A stretch of 64,000 bases of DNA from Ruminococcus sp. (GCF_017464355.1 NZ_JAFUAG010000041.1:1-64000), one strand, 5' to 3'. Counted from the stretch's first letter, positions 8,352 to 17,883 are shown. A program made the numbers and translations. The notes: generated from the letters alone by a model not told the origin.

Positions 8352-8391
8352 CGCCATGGGCAGTGCCGCAAGGGTACCTGCCCTGTTGGCG
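8352..8391 (+). terminator. Intercistronic hairpin
   Basis: Two nested inverted repeats (CGCCA/TGGCG and GGGCAG/CTGCCC) in the gap between the ABC ATPase and GNAT genes. No T-run follows; probably an RNA-stability or partial attenuation element. Confidence 0.4.
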
Positions 8392-8413
8392 TCTTACAGG
8401 AAAGGAGACAAAT

Positions 8414-9166
8414 ATGTTCAAGGAATACTATGAAAGGCTGCTTGCGCAGCTGGCGCTGGAGTACAACTGTACCCCCGATGACCTGCGGGGCGGAGAGAAC
8501 AAGGTAACAGTATCTGCCTGGAATGAGGGGAGAAGGATATATTCCCGTGAAAAGCCGGTTCTTGATATGGTAACAACCGGGGGCTGCACGGTCATAACAG
8601 CTGATGAGTGCCTGCAGGACTTCCTGAAAGAACTGGTCAAAGACGTAAGGGGGCATTATCTGTTTGAGTTCGGCTACATGACAAAGATAAACGAAGAACT
8701 TAAAAAGTACGGCTACGAACTTCAGCCTACCCACCATATGTTCCTGCCCTGCAAAAAGACCGAGGTGGAAAAGCGCTTTGAGGTGAAGTGGCTTTACGGC
8801 GATGAGATAGCACCGTTCTACGGTGATAAGCGCTTCCCAAATGCCATAGCCTACCCCGAACCCTGTCCCGTGCGCCCCGACAGAATGGTGGCAATGGCCA
8901 TGGACGGCGACAAGATAATGGGTATGTCAGGCTGTTCCGAGGACGCCCCCCACTGGCAGCAGATAGGCATAGATGTCCTGCCCGAATACCGTTCAATGGG
9001 AATTGGCGCATATCTTGTGACGCTGATAAAAAACAGGATAATGGAGCAGGGCGATGTGCCTTTCTACGGCATTGCGACAGCTAATATACACTCAAACAAC
9101 ATAGCACTGAACAGCGGCTTCAAGCCTGCGTGGGTGGAGACCGGTGCAGTCAGGATAGAAGAATAA
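8414..9166 (+). CDS. GNAT family N-acetyltransferase
   Basis: 250 residues from the ATG at 8414, chosen because AAAGGAG lies seven bases upstream; the longer frame starting at 8363 has none. The C-terminal half (about 130-245) carries the GNAT fold, with the acetyl-CoA loop VLPEYRSMGIGAYLV and the IHSNNIALNSGFKPAW segment typical of beta6-alpha4. The N-terminal half is a separate, less recognisable domain. Located between an ABC exporter and a two-component system, it may modify the compound handled by that system, but the substrate cannot be read from sequence. Confidence 0.8.
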   Translation: MFKEYYERLLAQLALEYNCTPDDLRGGENKVTVSAWNEGRRIYSREKPVLDMVTTGGCTVITADECLQDFLKELVKDVRGHYLFEFGYMTKINEELKKYGYELQPTHHMFLPCKKTEVEKRFEVKWLYGDEIAPFYGDKRFPNAIAYPEPCPVRPDRMVAMAMDGDKIMGMSGCSEDAPHWQQIGIDVLPEYRSMGIGAYLVTLIKNRIMEQGDVPFYGIATANIHSNNIALNSGFKPAWVETGAVRIEE

Positions 9167-9189
9167 GCGTACTTACAGGAGGTGAGCGT

Positions 9190-9852
9190 GTGACGGATAT
9201 ACTTATAGTTGAAGATGATAAGGAGCTTTCTTCGCTGCTGACAGATTTTCTGCGGGCCGAGGGCTATGTGGTCTCGGCGGTGGACAGCGGTGAAAGGGCA
9301 GTACAGCTTTTTGAAAGATACGGCGCAAGGCTGGTGGTGCTGGACATAAATCTGCCTGACCTGAACGGCTTCGGGGTATGCTCAAAGCTGAGAGAAAGTG
9401 CGGATACGCCCATACTCATAGTCAGCGCCCGTAACAACAAGGAGGACAAGCTCAACGGCCTTGACCTGGGGGCTGATGACTACATTGAAAAGCCCTTTGA
9501 TGTGGACATACTCATAGCGAAGATAAAGGGCATATTCAAGCGGCGGTACCAGCGCAGCATGATATCCGCGGACGGTGTGACCCTTAATCTGGCAGACCGC
9601 ACTGCGGTCATAGATGACAAGCCTGCCGAGCTTACCGCCAAGGAATTCGACCTGCTGGCACTGCTCATCGAAAATCAGGGCAAGGCGCTGAAAAAGGAGT
9701 ACCTGTTCAACACCGTATGGGGCAGCGACAGCGACTCGGAGCTGCAGACCCTTCATGTGCATATAAACCGTCTTCGGCAGAAACTTGGCGACGACCCGAA
9801 AAATGCCGGGCGCCTGCTGACCGTCTGGGGAGTGGGGTATAAGTTCATATGA
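9190..9852 (+). CDS. OmpR/PhoB-family response regulator
   Basis: 220 residues from a GTG at 9190 preceded by AGGAGGTGAGC; the longer frame with an upstream ATG would add an unrelated extension. The receiver domain (1-115) has the acidic pocket EDD (8-10), phospho-acceptor Asp52 in VVLDINLPDLNG and Lys in EKPFD. The winged-helix output domain (125-218) shows LTAKEFDLLALL and HVHINRLRQKLG. It overlaps the kinase start by four bases. Probably regulates the preceding ABC exporter operon. Confidence 0.9.
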   Translation: MTDILIVEDDKELSSLLTDFLRAEGYVVSAVDSGERAVQLFERYGARLVVLDINLPDLNGFGVCSKLRESADTPILIVSARNNKEDKLNGLDLGADDYIEKPFDVDILIAKIKGIFKRRYQRSMISADGVTLNLADRTAVIDDKPAELTAKEFDLLALLIENQGKALKKEYLFNTVWGSDSDSELQTLHVHINRLRQKLGDDPKNAGRLLTVWGVGYKFI

Positions 9853-11060
9853 ACACATTCAGGAAGATCTGCGCTGCCGTGACAGTGCTGTTCGTACTGC
9901 TGACTGTGGCGCTCAATTACGTTCTTTTCAGCAGAAACATGGGTCCTTCGGGGCTGTACCGTGTCGAAGCCAAGCGTGCGGCGGAGGATATGGCCGAAAC
10001 AGGCAGCTGTGATCTGTCGCAGTATCCTCACATAAAAGGGGTTTATTCGGGGGAGGATCTTTACCATACCGATGAACAGTACCTTATAGTGGAAACAGGG
10101 GGGACCCTTTACCGTGTGGAATATAACAGCGGTCTTGATAAGACGGCTGTTGCGGCAGTAAACATAGTTCTGCTGATATTGTTTTTGCTGGTGACGGGGC
10201 TTCTGCTTTACGTAAGAAAGCATATCATAGTGCCCTTTGGCAGGCTCAACGATGTTCCCAACGAACTGGCAAGGGGCAACCTTGCTGTGGATATACCCGA
10301 GGAGAAGAGCAGGTTTTTCGGGAAATTCACCTGGGGCGTAAATCTGCTTAAGGAGAAGATAGAGCAGGACCGCCAGCGGGAGCTTTCCATGCAGCGGGAC
10401 AAAAAACTGCTGCTGCTGTCCCTCTCACATGATATCAAGACCCCGCTTTTCGCCATAAAGCTCAACTCCAAGGCGCTGGCCAAGGGGCTTTATCAGGAGG
10501 AGGAAAAGCGGCTCCATGCAGCAGAGAGCATTGACAAGCGTGTGAACGAGATAGAGGCATACGTCAACCAGATAACCAAGGCTGCCGGTGAGGATTTCAT
10601 GGAGTTCGAGGTGAATGTGGGTGAGGTATTCCTCAGCGACGTGGTGGAACGTGTGGCAGCCCGCTATGCACCCCAGCTGAGTGCTTCAAGCACCGCCTTC
10701 GATATAGGAAGCTATGACAACTGCCTGCTGTCCTGCGACGCTGACAGGCTGGGGGAATGTCTGCAGAACCTTATCGAGAATGCTGTGAAGTACGGTGACG
10801 GCAGGGAGATAAGACTCAGCTTTGACCGCATGGACGGCTGCGAGCTCATCACTGTGGCAAACACGGGCTGTTCCCTTGAGGAAAAAGAGCTCACCCAGAT
10901 ATTTGAAAGCTTCCACCGCGGCACCAACGCTGATAATATCCGCGGCAACGGCCTGGGGCTTTTCATCTGCAAAAGGCTCATGTCCCTCATGGGCGGCGAG
11001 GTCTTCGCTGAGATAAAAAACGGAGAATTCATGGCCACGCTGGTGGTAAGAATGGTATAG
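9849..11060 (+). CDS. Sensor histidine kinase
   Basis: 403 residues. TM1 (about 8-27) and TM2 (100-121) flank a short outer domain of roughly 70 residues. A HAMP linker (122-175) follows, then the HisKA domain with phospho-acceptor His194 in LSLSHDIKTPL and the HATPase with N-box LIENAVKYGDG and G-box NIRGNGLGLFICKRL. ATGA overlap with the response regulator shows coupled translation. Membrane sensor partner of that regulator; the signal is unknown but may be the ABC exporter's substrate. Confidence 0.9.
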   Translation: MNTFRKICAAVTVLFVLLTVALNYVLFSRNMGPSGLYRVEAKRAAEDMAETGSCDLSQYPHIKGVYSGEDLYHTDEQYLIVETGGTLYRVEYNSGLDKTAVAAVNIVLLILFLLVTGLLLYVRKHIIVPFGRLNDVPNELARGNLAVDIPEEKSRFFGKFTWGVNLLKEKIEQDRQRELSMQRDKKLLLLSLSHDIKTPLFAIKLNSKALAKGLYQEEEKRLHAAESIDKRVNEIEAYVNQITKAAGEDFMEFEVNVGEVFLSDVVERVAARYAPQLSASSTAFDIGSYDNCLLSCDADRLGECLQNLIENAVKYGDGREIRLSFDRMDGCELITVANTGCSLEEKELTQIFESFHRGTNADNIRGNGLGLFICKRLMSLMGGEVFAEIKNGEFMATLVVRMV

Positions 11061-11061
11061 A

Positions 11062-11097
11062 AAAAGCTTGTCCCGCTTTGCGTGCGGGGCAAGCTTT
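11062..11097. terminator. Bidirectional rho-independent terminator
   Basis: 15-bp stem (AAAAGCTTGTCCCGC paired with GCGGGGCAAGCTTTT, one G-U) with T-runs on both strands. It lies between the rightward kinase gene and the leftward acetyltransferase and ends both operons. Confidence 0.9.
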
Positions 11098-11123
11098 TGT
11101 ATTTTATGCGGGCTGTATCAGCC

Positions 11124-11753
11124 TTATTTGCCTATGAGCAGGTCTTTAAGTTCCTGCGGGACTTTTCTGTCCTTGAAGTAATACTCTCTGTCATGCTCGC
11201 CTATCTGCCGCTGAACTCTGCAGGGATTCCCGAAAGCCAGCATATTGGAAGGTATATCCTTAGTCACCACACTGCCTGCACCGATGACCACATTATCCCC
11301 GATAGTCACCCCTGGCATTATCAGCACCCCTGCGCCTATCCAGCAGTTTTTGCCGATGTGTACGGGCATATTGTACTGCAGTCCCTCGCGGCGCAGGTCG
11401 GGGTCTATGGGGTGCCCTGCGGAGGCCACTACCACATTCGGGGCGAACATGGTGTAGTCACCAACATAGATGTGTGTGTCGTCCACTAAAGTAAGGTTGA
11501 AGTTTGCATATATCTTCTTGCCGAAGTGACAGTGCTTTCCGCCGAAATTGCTGTGCAGGGGCGGCTCAATGTAGCAGCCCTCACCTATCTCGGCGAACAT
11601 TTCTCTGAGAAGCTCCTGCCGCCTGTCCAGCTCGGTGGGGCGGGTGCTGTTGAATTCGTAAAGCCTGTCCAGACATTTCAGCTGTTCCTCCATTACGGAG
11701 TCATCGTGGGGCAGGTAAAGTTCACCTGTGTGAAGCTTATCTCTTTCAGCCAT
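11124..11753 (-). CDS. Maltose/galactoside-type sugar O-acetyltransferase
   Basis: 209 residues from the ATG at 11753, chosen over the ATG two codons earlier because AGGAGG is then eight bases away. An N-terminal Mac region ([13 protein letters not shown]) is followed by left-handed beta-helix hexapeptide repeats (about 70-185) with catalytic His in ASAGHPID and [15 protein letters not shown]. Such enzymes transfer acetyl from acetyl-CoA to sugar hydroxyls, often to dispose of excess sugars. It is the last gene of a kinase-regulator-acetyltransferase operon, an unusual companion for a two-component system. Confidence 0.85.
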   Translation of the reverse strand: MAERDKLHTGELYLPHDDSVMEEQLKCLDRLYEFNSTRPTELDRRQELLREMFAEIGEGCYIEPPLHSNFGGKHCHFGKKIYANFNLTLVDDTHIYVGDYTMFAPNVVVASAGHPIDPDLRREGLQYNMPVHIGKNCWIGAGVLIMPGVTIGDNVVIGAGSVVTKDIPSNMLAFGNPCRVQRQIGEHDREYYFKDRKVPQELKDLLIGK

Positions 11754-11778
11754 GGGCATTTCCTCCTCTCGGGTGATC

Positions 11779-12375
11779 TCAGTGTTCCATGAGCTTGCTG
11801 GGGTCTACCGCCAGCACCTGTGCCAGTTTCAGGAAAGTGACTATATCGGGTATACGCTTGCCGTTTTCCCAGCGGGAAATGGTAGACTCGGTAACGTGCA
11901 TAAGCTCCCCCAACTCCTTGCGGGAGATGTTCCTTTCCTCGCGGTACTTGGTTATCTTCTTGCCTATCACAGCTTCGCCTGAATACTCGGCCTCTATCAT
12001 CTCATCGGTTATATTTGAGATCGGGTGCCTGAGATTTTCCAGTGCGTTCCTCAGCTTTTTGGAGCTTATGGGCTTTACCAGAAATGCGCTGGCGAAGGTC
12101 TCATAGCTTTCAAGGGCATATTCGCTGTAGCCTGTTATGTAGATTATGTTGGTGCGGGGATTGCTCTCCAGTATCTTCTTGGCCAGGGTTATGTCGTTGG
12201 TGCCCGGCATCATTATATCCATGAATACCACATCGAACTTGTTCTCATCGAACAGGCTCAGCACCTGCTTTGGGTCGCTGGTGCCCATGCATTCCGCATC
12301 GGGATAGATCTTTTTCAGCTCATCTATTAGGTCATCAACGATAAAGGTGTGGTCATCTGCAACAAGTATTTTCAT
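11779..12375 (-). CDS. Response regulator with XRE-type HTH output
   Basis: 198 residues. The receiver domain (1-118) has DD at 7-8, Asp53 in [10 protein letters not shown] and Lys in [12 protein letters not shown] linker leads to a Cro/CI-type HTH (about 138-195: [20 protein letters not shown], then [13 protein letters not shown]). REC joined to an XRE HTH is uncommon; kinases of the partner type usually pair with LytTR regulators. The start overlaps the stop of the kinase by four bases, and the acetyltransferase begins 25 bases after its stop. Confidence 0.85.
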   Translation of the reverse strand: MKILVADDHTFIVDDLIDELKKIYPDAECMGTSDPKQVLSLFDENKFDVVFMDIMMPGTNDITLAKKILESNPRTNIIYITGYSEYALESYETFASAFLVKPISSKKLRNALENLRHPISNITDEMIEAEYSGEAVIGKKITKYREERNISRKELGELMHVTESTISRWENGKRIPDIVTFLKLAQVLAVDPSKLMEH

Positions 12376-13658
12376 GGTTGCTCCTTTCTGTTCTGCGGGA
12401 TAGTCATGGTAACAGTAGTCCCGTTTTCCGTTGTATTCATTTCAAGGGTGCCGCCGCACTGCATCTCCAGCCGACGTCTTGTATTGGCCAGGCCTATGCC
12501 TGTGTGCAGGGCTTTCTTTTCGCCCTCATCTGCCGCCGCTGTGCCGTTGTCCGATATAGATACCGTCACAACGCCGTCAATTTCATCAGTGGCAATGGTC
12601 AGCCTGCCGCCGCTGCGGCTTATGCCATGCTCCACCGCATTTTCCACGATAGGCTCCAGCAGCAGGGGAGGTATGGTGAAGTTTGTCACGTTAAGGTCGT
12701 ATCTTATCTCTACCTTTCTTGAATAATCCACCTGCACCAGCGAAAGGTAAATGCTGACATTTTCCAGCTCCTCCGCAAAGGGCACCATATCGTCATTCTT
12801 GATAGCGTTTATGTGCGCCCTGAGGTATTCAGAGAAATCATCTATGCAGCTTACCGCTTTGGCGCTGTCACGCTTTGCCATGGAACGTATTATGCTCAGC
12901 GAATTGTAGATGAAGTGAGGCTGTATCTGGTTTCGCAGTATCAGCAGTTCGCCGCGGGTTATCTCCAGCTCCTTCTGGGTTATCATATCCTTCATCTCCT
13001 GCTGATAGATAGAGGAAAGATAGATATAGTATTCCAGTATGCACAGTGCTGTAACGGTGTTCACCTGATTTGTCAGTATATCCATATGCTCAGTTATCGC
13101 TATGGTCACAGATTGGAGGAATATGGTAAGTATTATTATGCTTCGCTTGATATTCTTCTGGGTGAAGTACCTGACAGAGAAAAACAGCAGCAACAGCAGA
13201 TAAAATATCTGCACCACATAAACTGTGATACTCAGTGGTCCGCCGTGCCAGTCGTTGTGCCAGCCGATAAAGAAAGTCACATTGCTCCCGAAATATGAGG
13301 TGCTGTACACCGCTGTGTTCATTATGGCGGGCACAGAGCATAGCAGGCGGTATTTCTTTTCCGGTATGACCAGAAAGACTTCTATCATAATGATAAGGGG
13401 GCGGAATATGTAAGCGGTGGTATCCGCCAGCGTCCGTATCTTGATAAGGTCGTTCAGCTCTTCAAAGGTGTCGGGTATGACCGACTGCGTCCAGAAGCTT
13501 ACGCTGTCCAGTACCGTCAGGGACAGCAGCAGTGTTATGCCCAGCGAGAACAGGTTCACCGCAGGTATCTTTTCCTTGCGGTTAAGAAACATCATTACAG
13601 CCAGCGCTGAAAGTATCATCAGCGTGATAAGATTGTATTTCAAGTATATATCTGTCAT
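12372..13658 (-). CDS. LytS/YehU-type sensor histidine kinase
   Basis: 428 residues with GAAGGGAG upstream. Six or seven TM segments fill residues 8-215. A short coiled linker then leads to the His_kinase domain with phospho-acceptor His248 in QIQPHFIYNSL and an HATPase with N-box PIVENAVEHGI and G-box HTGIGLANTRRRLE. The class usually senses sugars, peptides or membrane state. First gene of the leftward operon with the REC-XRE regulator and the acetyltransferase. Confidence 0.88.
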   Translation of the reverse strand: MTDIYLKYNLITLMILSALAVMMFLNRKEKIPAVNLFSLGITLLLSLTVLDSVSFWTQSVIPDTFEELNDLIKIRTLADTTAYIFRPLIIMIEVFLVIPEKKYRLLCSVPAIMNTAVYSTSYFGSNVTFFIGWHNDWHGGPLSITVYVVQIFYLLLLLFFSVRYFTQKNIKRSIIILTIFLQSVTIAITEHMDILTNQVNTVTALCILEYYIYLSSIYQQEMKDMITQKELEITRGELLILRNQIQPHFIYNSLSIIRSMAKRDSAKAVSCIDDFSEYLRAHINAIKNDDMVPFAEELENVSIYLSLVQVDYSRKVEIRYDLNVTNFTIPPLLLEPIVENAVEHGISRSGGRLTIATDEIDGVVTVSISDNGTAAADEGEKKALHTGIGLANTRRRLEMQCGGTLEMNTTENGTTVTMTIPQNRKEQP

Positions 13659-13700
13659 AAGTTTCTCCCTTCAGGGTATACTATATATACAACTAACTTC

Positions 13701-13729
13701 ATTGTACCATACTTTAATTATAATTGCAA
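13701..13729 (-). promoter_or_regulatory. Promoter of the LytS-like operon
   Basis: Minus strand -35 TTGCAA (13724-13729), 17-bp spacer, -10 TACAAT (13701-13706), about 43 bases before the kinase ATG. Confidence 0.65.
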
Positions 13730-13782
13730 GGGCAGAAGACAACTTCTCTCGTAAAAATTCACAAAAAAATTGTTCAAAGGTG

Positions 13783-13811
13783 GTGACATTTAGGAAAAGA
13801 TGTGTTATAAT
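13783..13811 (+). promoter_or_regulatory. Promoter of the oxidoreductase gene
   Basis: -35 GTGACA (13783-13788), 17-bp spacer, perfect -10 TATAAT (13806-13811), 30 bases before the ATG of the flavodoxin-fold gene. Confidence 0.7.
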
Positions 13812-13841
13812 ATAAAAAATGACTGCTAAGGAGGTCTGGCA

Positions 13842-14408
13842 ATGAAAATACTTTACATCGATGCAACTGTGAGGAAAGAGTCAAGGACGGCTAAGCTGGC
13901 AGCACATCTGCTGGAGAAGCTGGAGGGCGATGTCGAGCAGGTAAAGCTTTGTGAAACACTTTTTCCCGTGACAGATGAGGCATATCTGGCTGAAAGAGAC
14001 AAGGCTTGCGGTGCAGGGGAGTTCTCGGGGGAGATATTCGGTTATGCAAGGCAGTTCGCAGCAGCGGATATCATCGTTATAGCGGCACCTTTCTGGGATC
14101 TGTCTTTCCCTGCGGCGTTGAAGCAGTATTTTGAACACATCAATGTGGTCGGCCTGACCTTTGCCTATACCGACGAAGGAAGACCTGTGGGGCTTTGCGC
14201 CGTGAAGAAGCTTTTCTATGTTACCACCGCAGGGGGCGGTATCTTTGCTGAGGAATACGGCTACGGCTATGTTAAGGCGCTGGCGCAGGGCTTTTACGGT
14301 ATTGAAGACTGCGTCTGCTTTAAGGCGGAGGGTCTTGATATCTATGGAGCAGATGTGAGAATGATACTGGAAAAGGCCTTTGCTGAGGTAGATGAGTATT
14401 TTGCCTGA
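13842..14408 (+). CDS. NAD(P)H-dependent FMN oxidoreductase, flavodoxin fold
   Basis: 188 residues with a TAAGGAGG site. The Flavodoxin_2 pattern is clear: MKILYIDATVRKESRTAKLA for the phosphate loop at the N-terminus, IVIAAPFWDLSFPAALKQYFEH in the middle, and FYVTTAGGG for the flavin loop. Relatives include AzoR azoreductases and quinone reductases that use FMN and NAD(P)H for two-electron reductions. Probably a single-gene transcript with its own consensus promoter. The true substrate is unknown; a detoxification or redox role is likely. Confidence 0.82.
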   Translation: MKILYIDATVRKESRTAKLAAHLLEKLEGDVEQVKLCETLFPVTDEAYLAERDKACGAGEFSGEIFGYARQFAAADIIVIAAPFWDLSFPAALKQYFEHINVVGLTFAYTDEGRPVGLCAVKKLFYVTTAGGGIFAEEYGYGYVKALAQGFYGIEDCVCFKAEGLDIYGADVRMILEKAFAEVDEYFA

Positions 14409-14598
14409 TGTGCCTCAACGGTATGCGTATTGATATCAGCTTTGGTGAGTGATATGCTCACAATATAATAAGAGTGGAATGGAAAATCTGCCAAAATAAG
14501 GCGGGCATTTTGTTCAGAGTGACGAATATTCCTCAGGCGGGAAGCTTAAAGAAACAGAAAATATTCCTGCTGAGGAGAAAAACAGGGGGTAATCTGAC
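14409..14598. other. Gap before dockerin gene
   Basis: Contains an inverted repeat GTGAG-N7-CTCAC (14445-14461) followed at once by an AATATAATAA stretch that could act as a -10 box. No convincing -35 or terminator seen. The ribosome binding site of the dockerin gene is AGGGGG near 14583. Confidence 0.3.
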
Positions 14599-17500
14599 AT
14601 GAAAAAAGTACTTGGTGCATTGTGTGCGCTGACCATGGCGCTGACGGCTGCGCCGGGCAGTATGGGAACCATATCTGCGGCAGCATACAGCTATCCTTCG
14701 CCTGTGTCCAATCTTTCGGACACATATTTCCCGAAGAACAGGCTGGCGGTCACTAAGAACGGCTATATGAGAGTCGCATACAAGAACGGCAAGGTCTATG
14801 TGGAAAATTATGACAAACAGCTGAACTTTGTTGACGGCAAAACCATTGACATGGAGCTGCCTGTCTGGGGCGGCTTTTATGCGGGCTTTGATGCCTACTA
14901 CCTGGCCGAGGGACAGTACAACACCGAACAGACTCAGGATACAGAAGTCATAAGAGTGATAAAGTATGACAAAAACTGGAACAGGCTGGGGGCTGCCAGC
15001 GTCACCTGCGGCACAGGCTGCGAGGTGCGCTACCCCTTCGACCTGGGCGGTGCTGAGATGTGCGAGTACCGCAACACACTCTACCTCAGCACAGGCCACG
15101 AGGGCTTTGTGGACGACAGCGTGGGACAGGGACATCAGGGTCTGCTGTTTATAGGCATAGAAGAAGATACCATGACCCCAAGGGTAGTCGATGAAGATTT
15201 CTGGCATTCCTTTGTACAGTTTATCGAAATGGACGGCAGTGACCTTTATATGCTCCAGCAGAGTGAGGGCTCAAGGTGTACGCTGCTTTCCCGCTACGAC
15301 CAGGGCGACCTGCACAGCGAAGTGACCAGCTGGGGCTTTTCACGGGGCGAGGAAAATGCTGTAGTGCTGGAATACGGCGGAAAGCATACCTCTGCCTGGG
15401 CCATAGCCTGCAAAGCCTCGGTAGACGGTATGGCTGTGGGCAAGGACAACGTCCTTGGCCTGGGCATCTCCATTGACCAGTCTACCTACGGTACCGAGAA
15501 TGAGTCGCCGTACAATATCTACCTTACCGTTACCCCGAAACTTGATCTCAGCACAGAAGCCACAAAGCTCATATGGCTGACAGACTACACCGATGATGTG
15601 TCTTTCGGAGGGCAGAAGCTGACTAAGATAAACGACAACTGTTTTATGGTTTCATGGACTGAAAATGAGAAATACAGTTCTGATACCGAAGAGCCCACCG
15701 AGGAAGAGAAAGCCGCGCTGGAAGAACAGCAGAGGCAGGAATTCTTTGATTCTGTAGAAAAATCGGGAAATTACGATGTCCTCAGCGAGAATAAACTGCA
15801 CTATATCTTCATCGACAACGAGGGCAATAAGCTGACGGAGGAATTTGTGGCAGGTGCTGCATTCTCCGATTGCCAGCCTGTAGTTGACGGTGATAAGGTA
15901 CTGTTCTGCGCTTCATCGGATAACAGCGTGGATATCTACACTATAGATACCAAAACGGGTGAGCTGACTTCAAAGACCTTTAACTCCCTCAGCGAAGACA
16001 TACGCTGGACAGTGGATAAGGACGGTGTCATGACCATTGAGGGCAAGGGACAGCTGGGCGAGGTCAAAGATGATGACGGCTGGTACTACAGCTCCACAAG
16101 GTGGGGATTGGCAGAAAAATATGTGAAGAAAATCTTCATCGACGACGAGATAACAGCTATCGGTGATAATATGCTCAACGGGTTTGACAGCCTTGAAGAG
16201 GTCTGGATAGGCACAGGGGTCAGGAGCATAGGCGACGGCTGTATGCAGCGGTATACAAATAATATCAAGGTGTATATCCCCGAAACCGTTGAGGAGATAG
16301 CAGATGATTTCGGCAAGTCGGGCTGGTATACCTGGGACTTTGAGGGCAACACCATACAGCTGGTCTACCTGACCTTCTGCACCCCCGAGGGCTCAGCGGC
16401 GGACAAGTTCGCCAAGGAACACCATATCAGTGTAGAATACGTTGAGCCCGAGGTGTTTGTGAAGTCACCTGACGATCAGCCGCCTCAGCCCCCTCAGCAA
16501 CCCGATGATGACGATGATGACTTCCTCGATAACTACATAGTATCAAAGGGCGACGTTGACATGAACGGCGATATAAACGTCACCGATGTCACCATGACAG
16601 CTGCCCATGTGAAGAACCTGCGAGCCCTGGAAGGGGAGAGTCTTGCCCGTGCTGACGTAAACAGCGACGGCAGCGTTGATGTTACAGATATAATGCTGGT
16701 AGCAGCCCATGTCAAGAGCATAAGGCCTATACCTCAGGAAAAGCTGCCCGATACAGTGGATATAGCCGCTGATGAAGAAACTACCGATGATGAAACTTCG
16801 ACTTCGGAAGAATTTGATATGTATGTCGGAGAAACAACGTCCCTTACATATACCATAACACCAGATGACGCGGTGGATATAGTGAAGTGGTCGAGCAGTG
16901 ACAAAAATGTGGCAGAAGTTGATGAGAACGGTGCAGTTACCGCAGTAGGCGAGGGTACAGCTGTCATCATCCTTAAGGCGGCAGGCGGTATCACCGATAC
17001 GCTGACAGTAAATGTGCATTTGCCCGAGCCTGAAGGCATAATACTCAGCAATGTCCCCGAAAGCCTGAAGATAGCTGCAAGGGGCAGGTTCAGCGCTGAG
17101 ATAATACCCGAGGAGCTGGAGGACAGCGAGCTTACCTGGTACAGTGACAATGAAGAAGTTATCCGTGTAAATGACCTGGGCGAATATGAGGCCATGGGTC
17201 TGGGCACTGCTGTGATAACTGTATCCTCGGGCGAAAAGGCTTCTGCTTCAATGGAGATAACTGTTGTTCCCGAAGAAGCCAGGAGCGTATCCCTTTCAAA
17301 CAGTATAGTCAACAAGTACAGCGGCGACAGCTTTGAGCTTACTGCCACAGTTTTCCCCGATACAGCAGCAGGCTCATTGACCTGGACAAGCAGCGCTCCC
17401 GATGTGGCCACCGTTGAAAACGGCGTTGTCGAGTGCAAGTCAAAGGGTCTGGCGATCATCACTGCTACCGCACCCTCGGGTGTATCCGCAAGCTGCCGTG

Positions 17501-17793
17501 TAAATGTGGACAGGACCGAACCCACCTATTTAGGCTCCAACACCAATTACTATTACATTTATACAGATGATACAGAGGGTGTTGAGATAAAATATTATCT
17601 TTATCCCTATGACTGCGATGACCAGACAGTCACATTCTCCATAGCTGACGAGAGCATAGCCCGTGTAGAGGACGGCAAGCTATACCCCGTAAGCGTTGGC
17701 GATACTTATCTCTATGGGACTACGGTCAGCGGAATTAACTACCGTTGGTATGTCCATGTGCTTGATCGTGAGGCACAGGAGGATCCGACCTGA
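14599..17793 (+). CDS. Secreted dockerin protein with LRR and Big_2 Ig-like domains
   Basis: 1064 residues. A signal peptide (1-28: MKKVLGALCALTMALTAAPG) is followed by a large beta-rich region (30-460) of unrecognised fold, possibly a propeller. A BspA-like leucine-rich stretch (about 465-610: DEITAIGDNMLNGFDSLEEV) and a Pro/Gln/Asp linker come next. The type I dockerin (651-713) has two calcium loops, DVDMNGDINVTD and DVNSDGSVDVTD. Three or four Big_2 domains (735-1060) end the protein. The dockerin should plug it into a cellulosome scaffold outside the cell. An internal, not terminal, dockerin is notable. No catalytic domain recognised. Confidence 0.85.
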   Translation: MKKVLGALCALTMALTAAPGSMGTISAAAYSYPSPVSNLSDTYFPKNRLAVTKNGYMRVAYKNGKVYVENYDKQLNFVDGKTIDMELPVWGGFYAGFDAYYLAEGQYNTEQTQDTEVIRVIKYDKNWNRLGAASVTCGTGCEVRYPFDLGGAEMCEYRNTLYLSTGHEGFVDDSVGQGHQGLLFIGIEEDTMTPRVVDEDFWHSFVQFIEMDGSDLYMLQQSEGSRCTLLSRYDQGDLHSEVTSWGFSRGEENAVVLEYGGKHTSAWAIACKASVDGMAVGKDNVLGLGISIDQSTYGTENESPYNIYLTVTPKLDLSTEATKLIWLTDYTDDVSFGGQKLTKINDNCFMVSWTENEKYSSDTEEPTEEEKAALEEQQRQEFFDSVEKSGNYDVLSENKLHYIFIDNEGNKLTEEFVAGAAFSDCQPVVDGDKVLFCASSDNSVDIYTIDTKTGELTSKTFNSLSEDIRWTVDKDGVMTIEGKGQLGEVKDDDGWYYSSTRWGLAEKYVKKIFIDDEITAIGDNMLNGFDSLEEVWIGTGVRSIGDGCMQRYTNNIKVYIPETVEEIADDFGKSGWYTWDFEGNTIQLVYLTFCTPEGSAADKFAKEHHISVEYVEPEVFVKSPDDQPPQPPQQPDDDDDDFLDNYIVSKGDVDMNGDINVTDVTMTAAHVKNLRALEGESLARADVNSDGSVDVTDIMLVAAHVKSIRPIPQEKLPDTVDIAADEETTDDETSTSEEFDMYVGETTSLTYTITPDDAVDIVKWSSSDKNVAEVDENGAVTAVGEGTAVIILKAAGGITDTLTVNVHLPEPEGIILSNVPESLKIAARGRFSAEIIPEELEDSELTWYSDNEEVIRVNDLGEYEAMGLGTAVITVSSGEKASASMEITVVPEEARSVSLSNSIVNKYSGDSFELTATVFPDTAAGSLTWTSSAPDVATVENGVVECKSKGLAIITATAPSGVSASCRVNVDRTEPTYLGSNTNYYYIYTDDTEGVEIKYYLYPYDCDDQTVTFSIADESIARVEDGKLYPVSVGDTYLYGTTVSGINYRWYVHVLDREAQEDPT

Positions 17794-17847
17794 TGTAACG
17801 GAGAGGTTCTGCCTACGTTCAAGATGAGAACTTAGCATAAGAATATT

Positions 17848-17883
17848 AAAGTCCGTGAGCATAGCGGTATGCTCGCGGACTTT
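17848..17883 (+). terminator. Rho-independent terminator after dockerin gene
   Basis: Stem AAAGTCCGTGAGCATA / TATGCTCGCGGACTTT with a GCGG loop, followed by TTTATTTTA, 55 bases after the stop codon. Confidence 0.88.
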
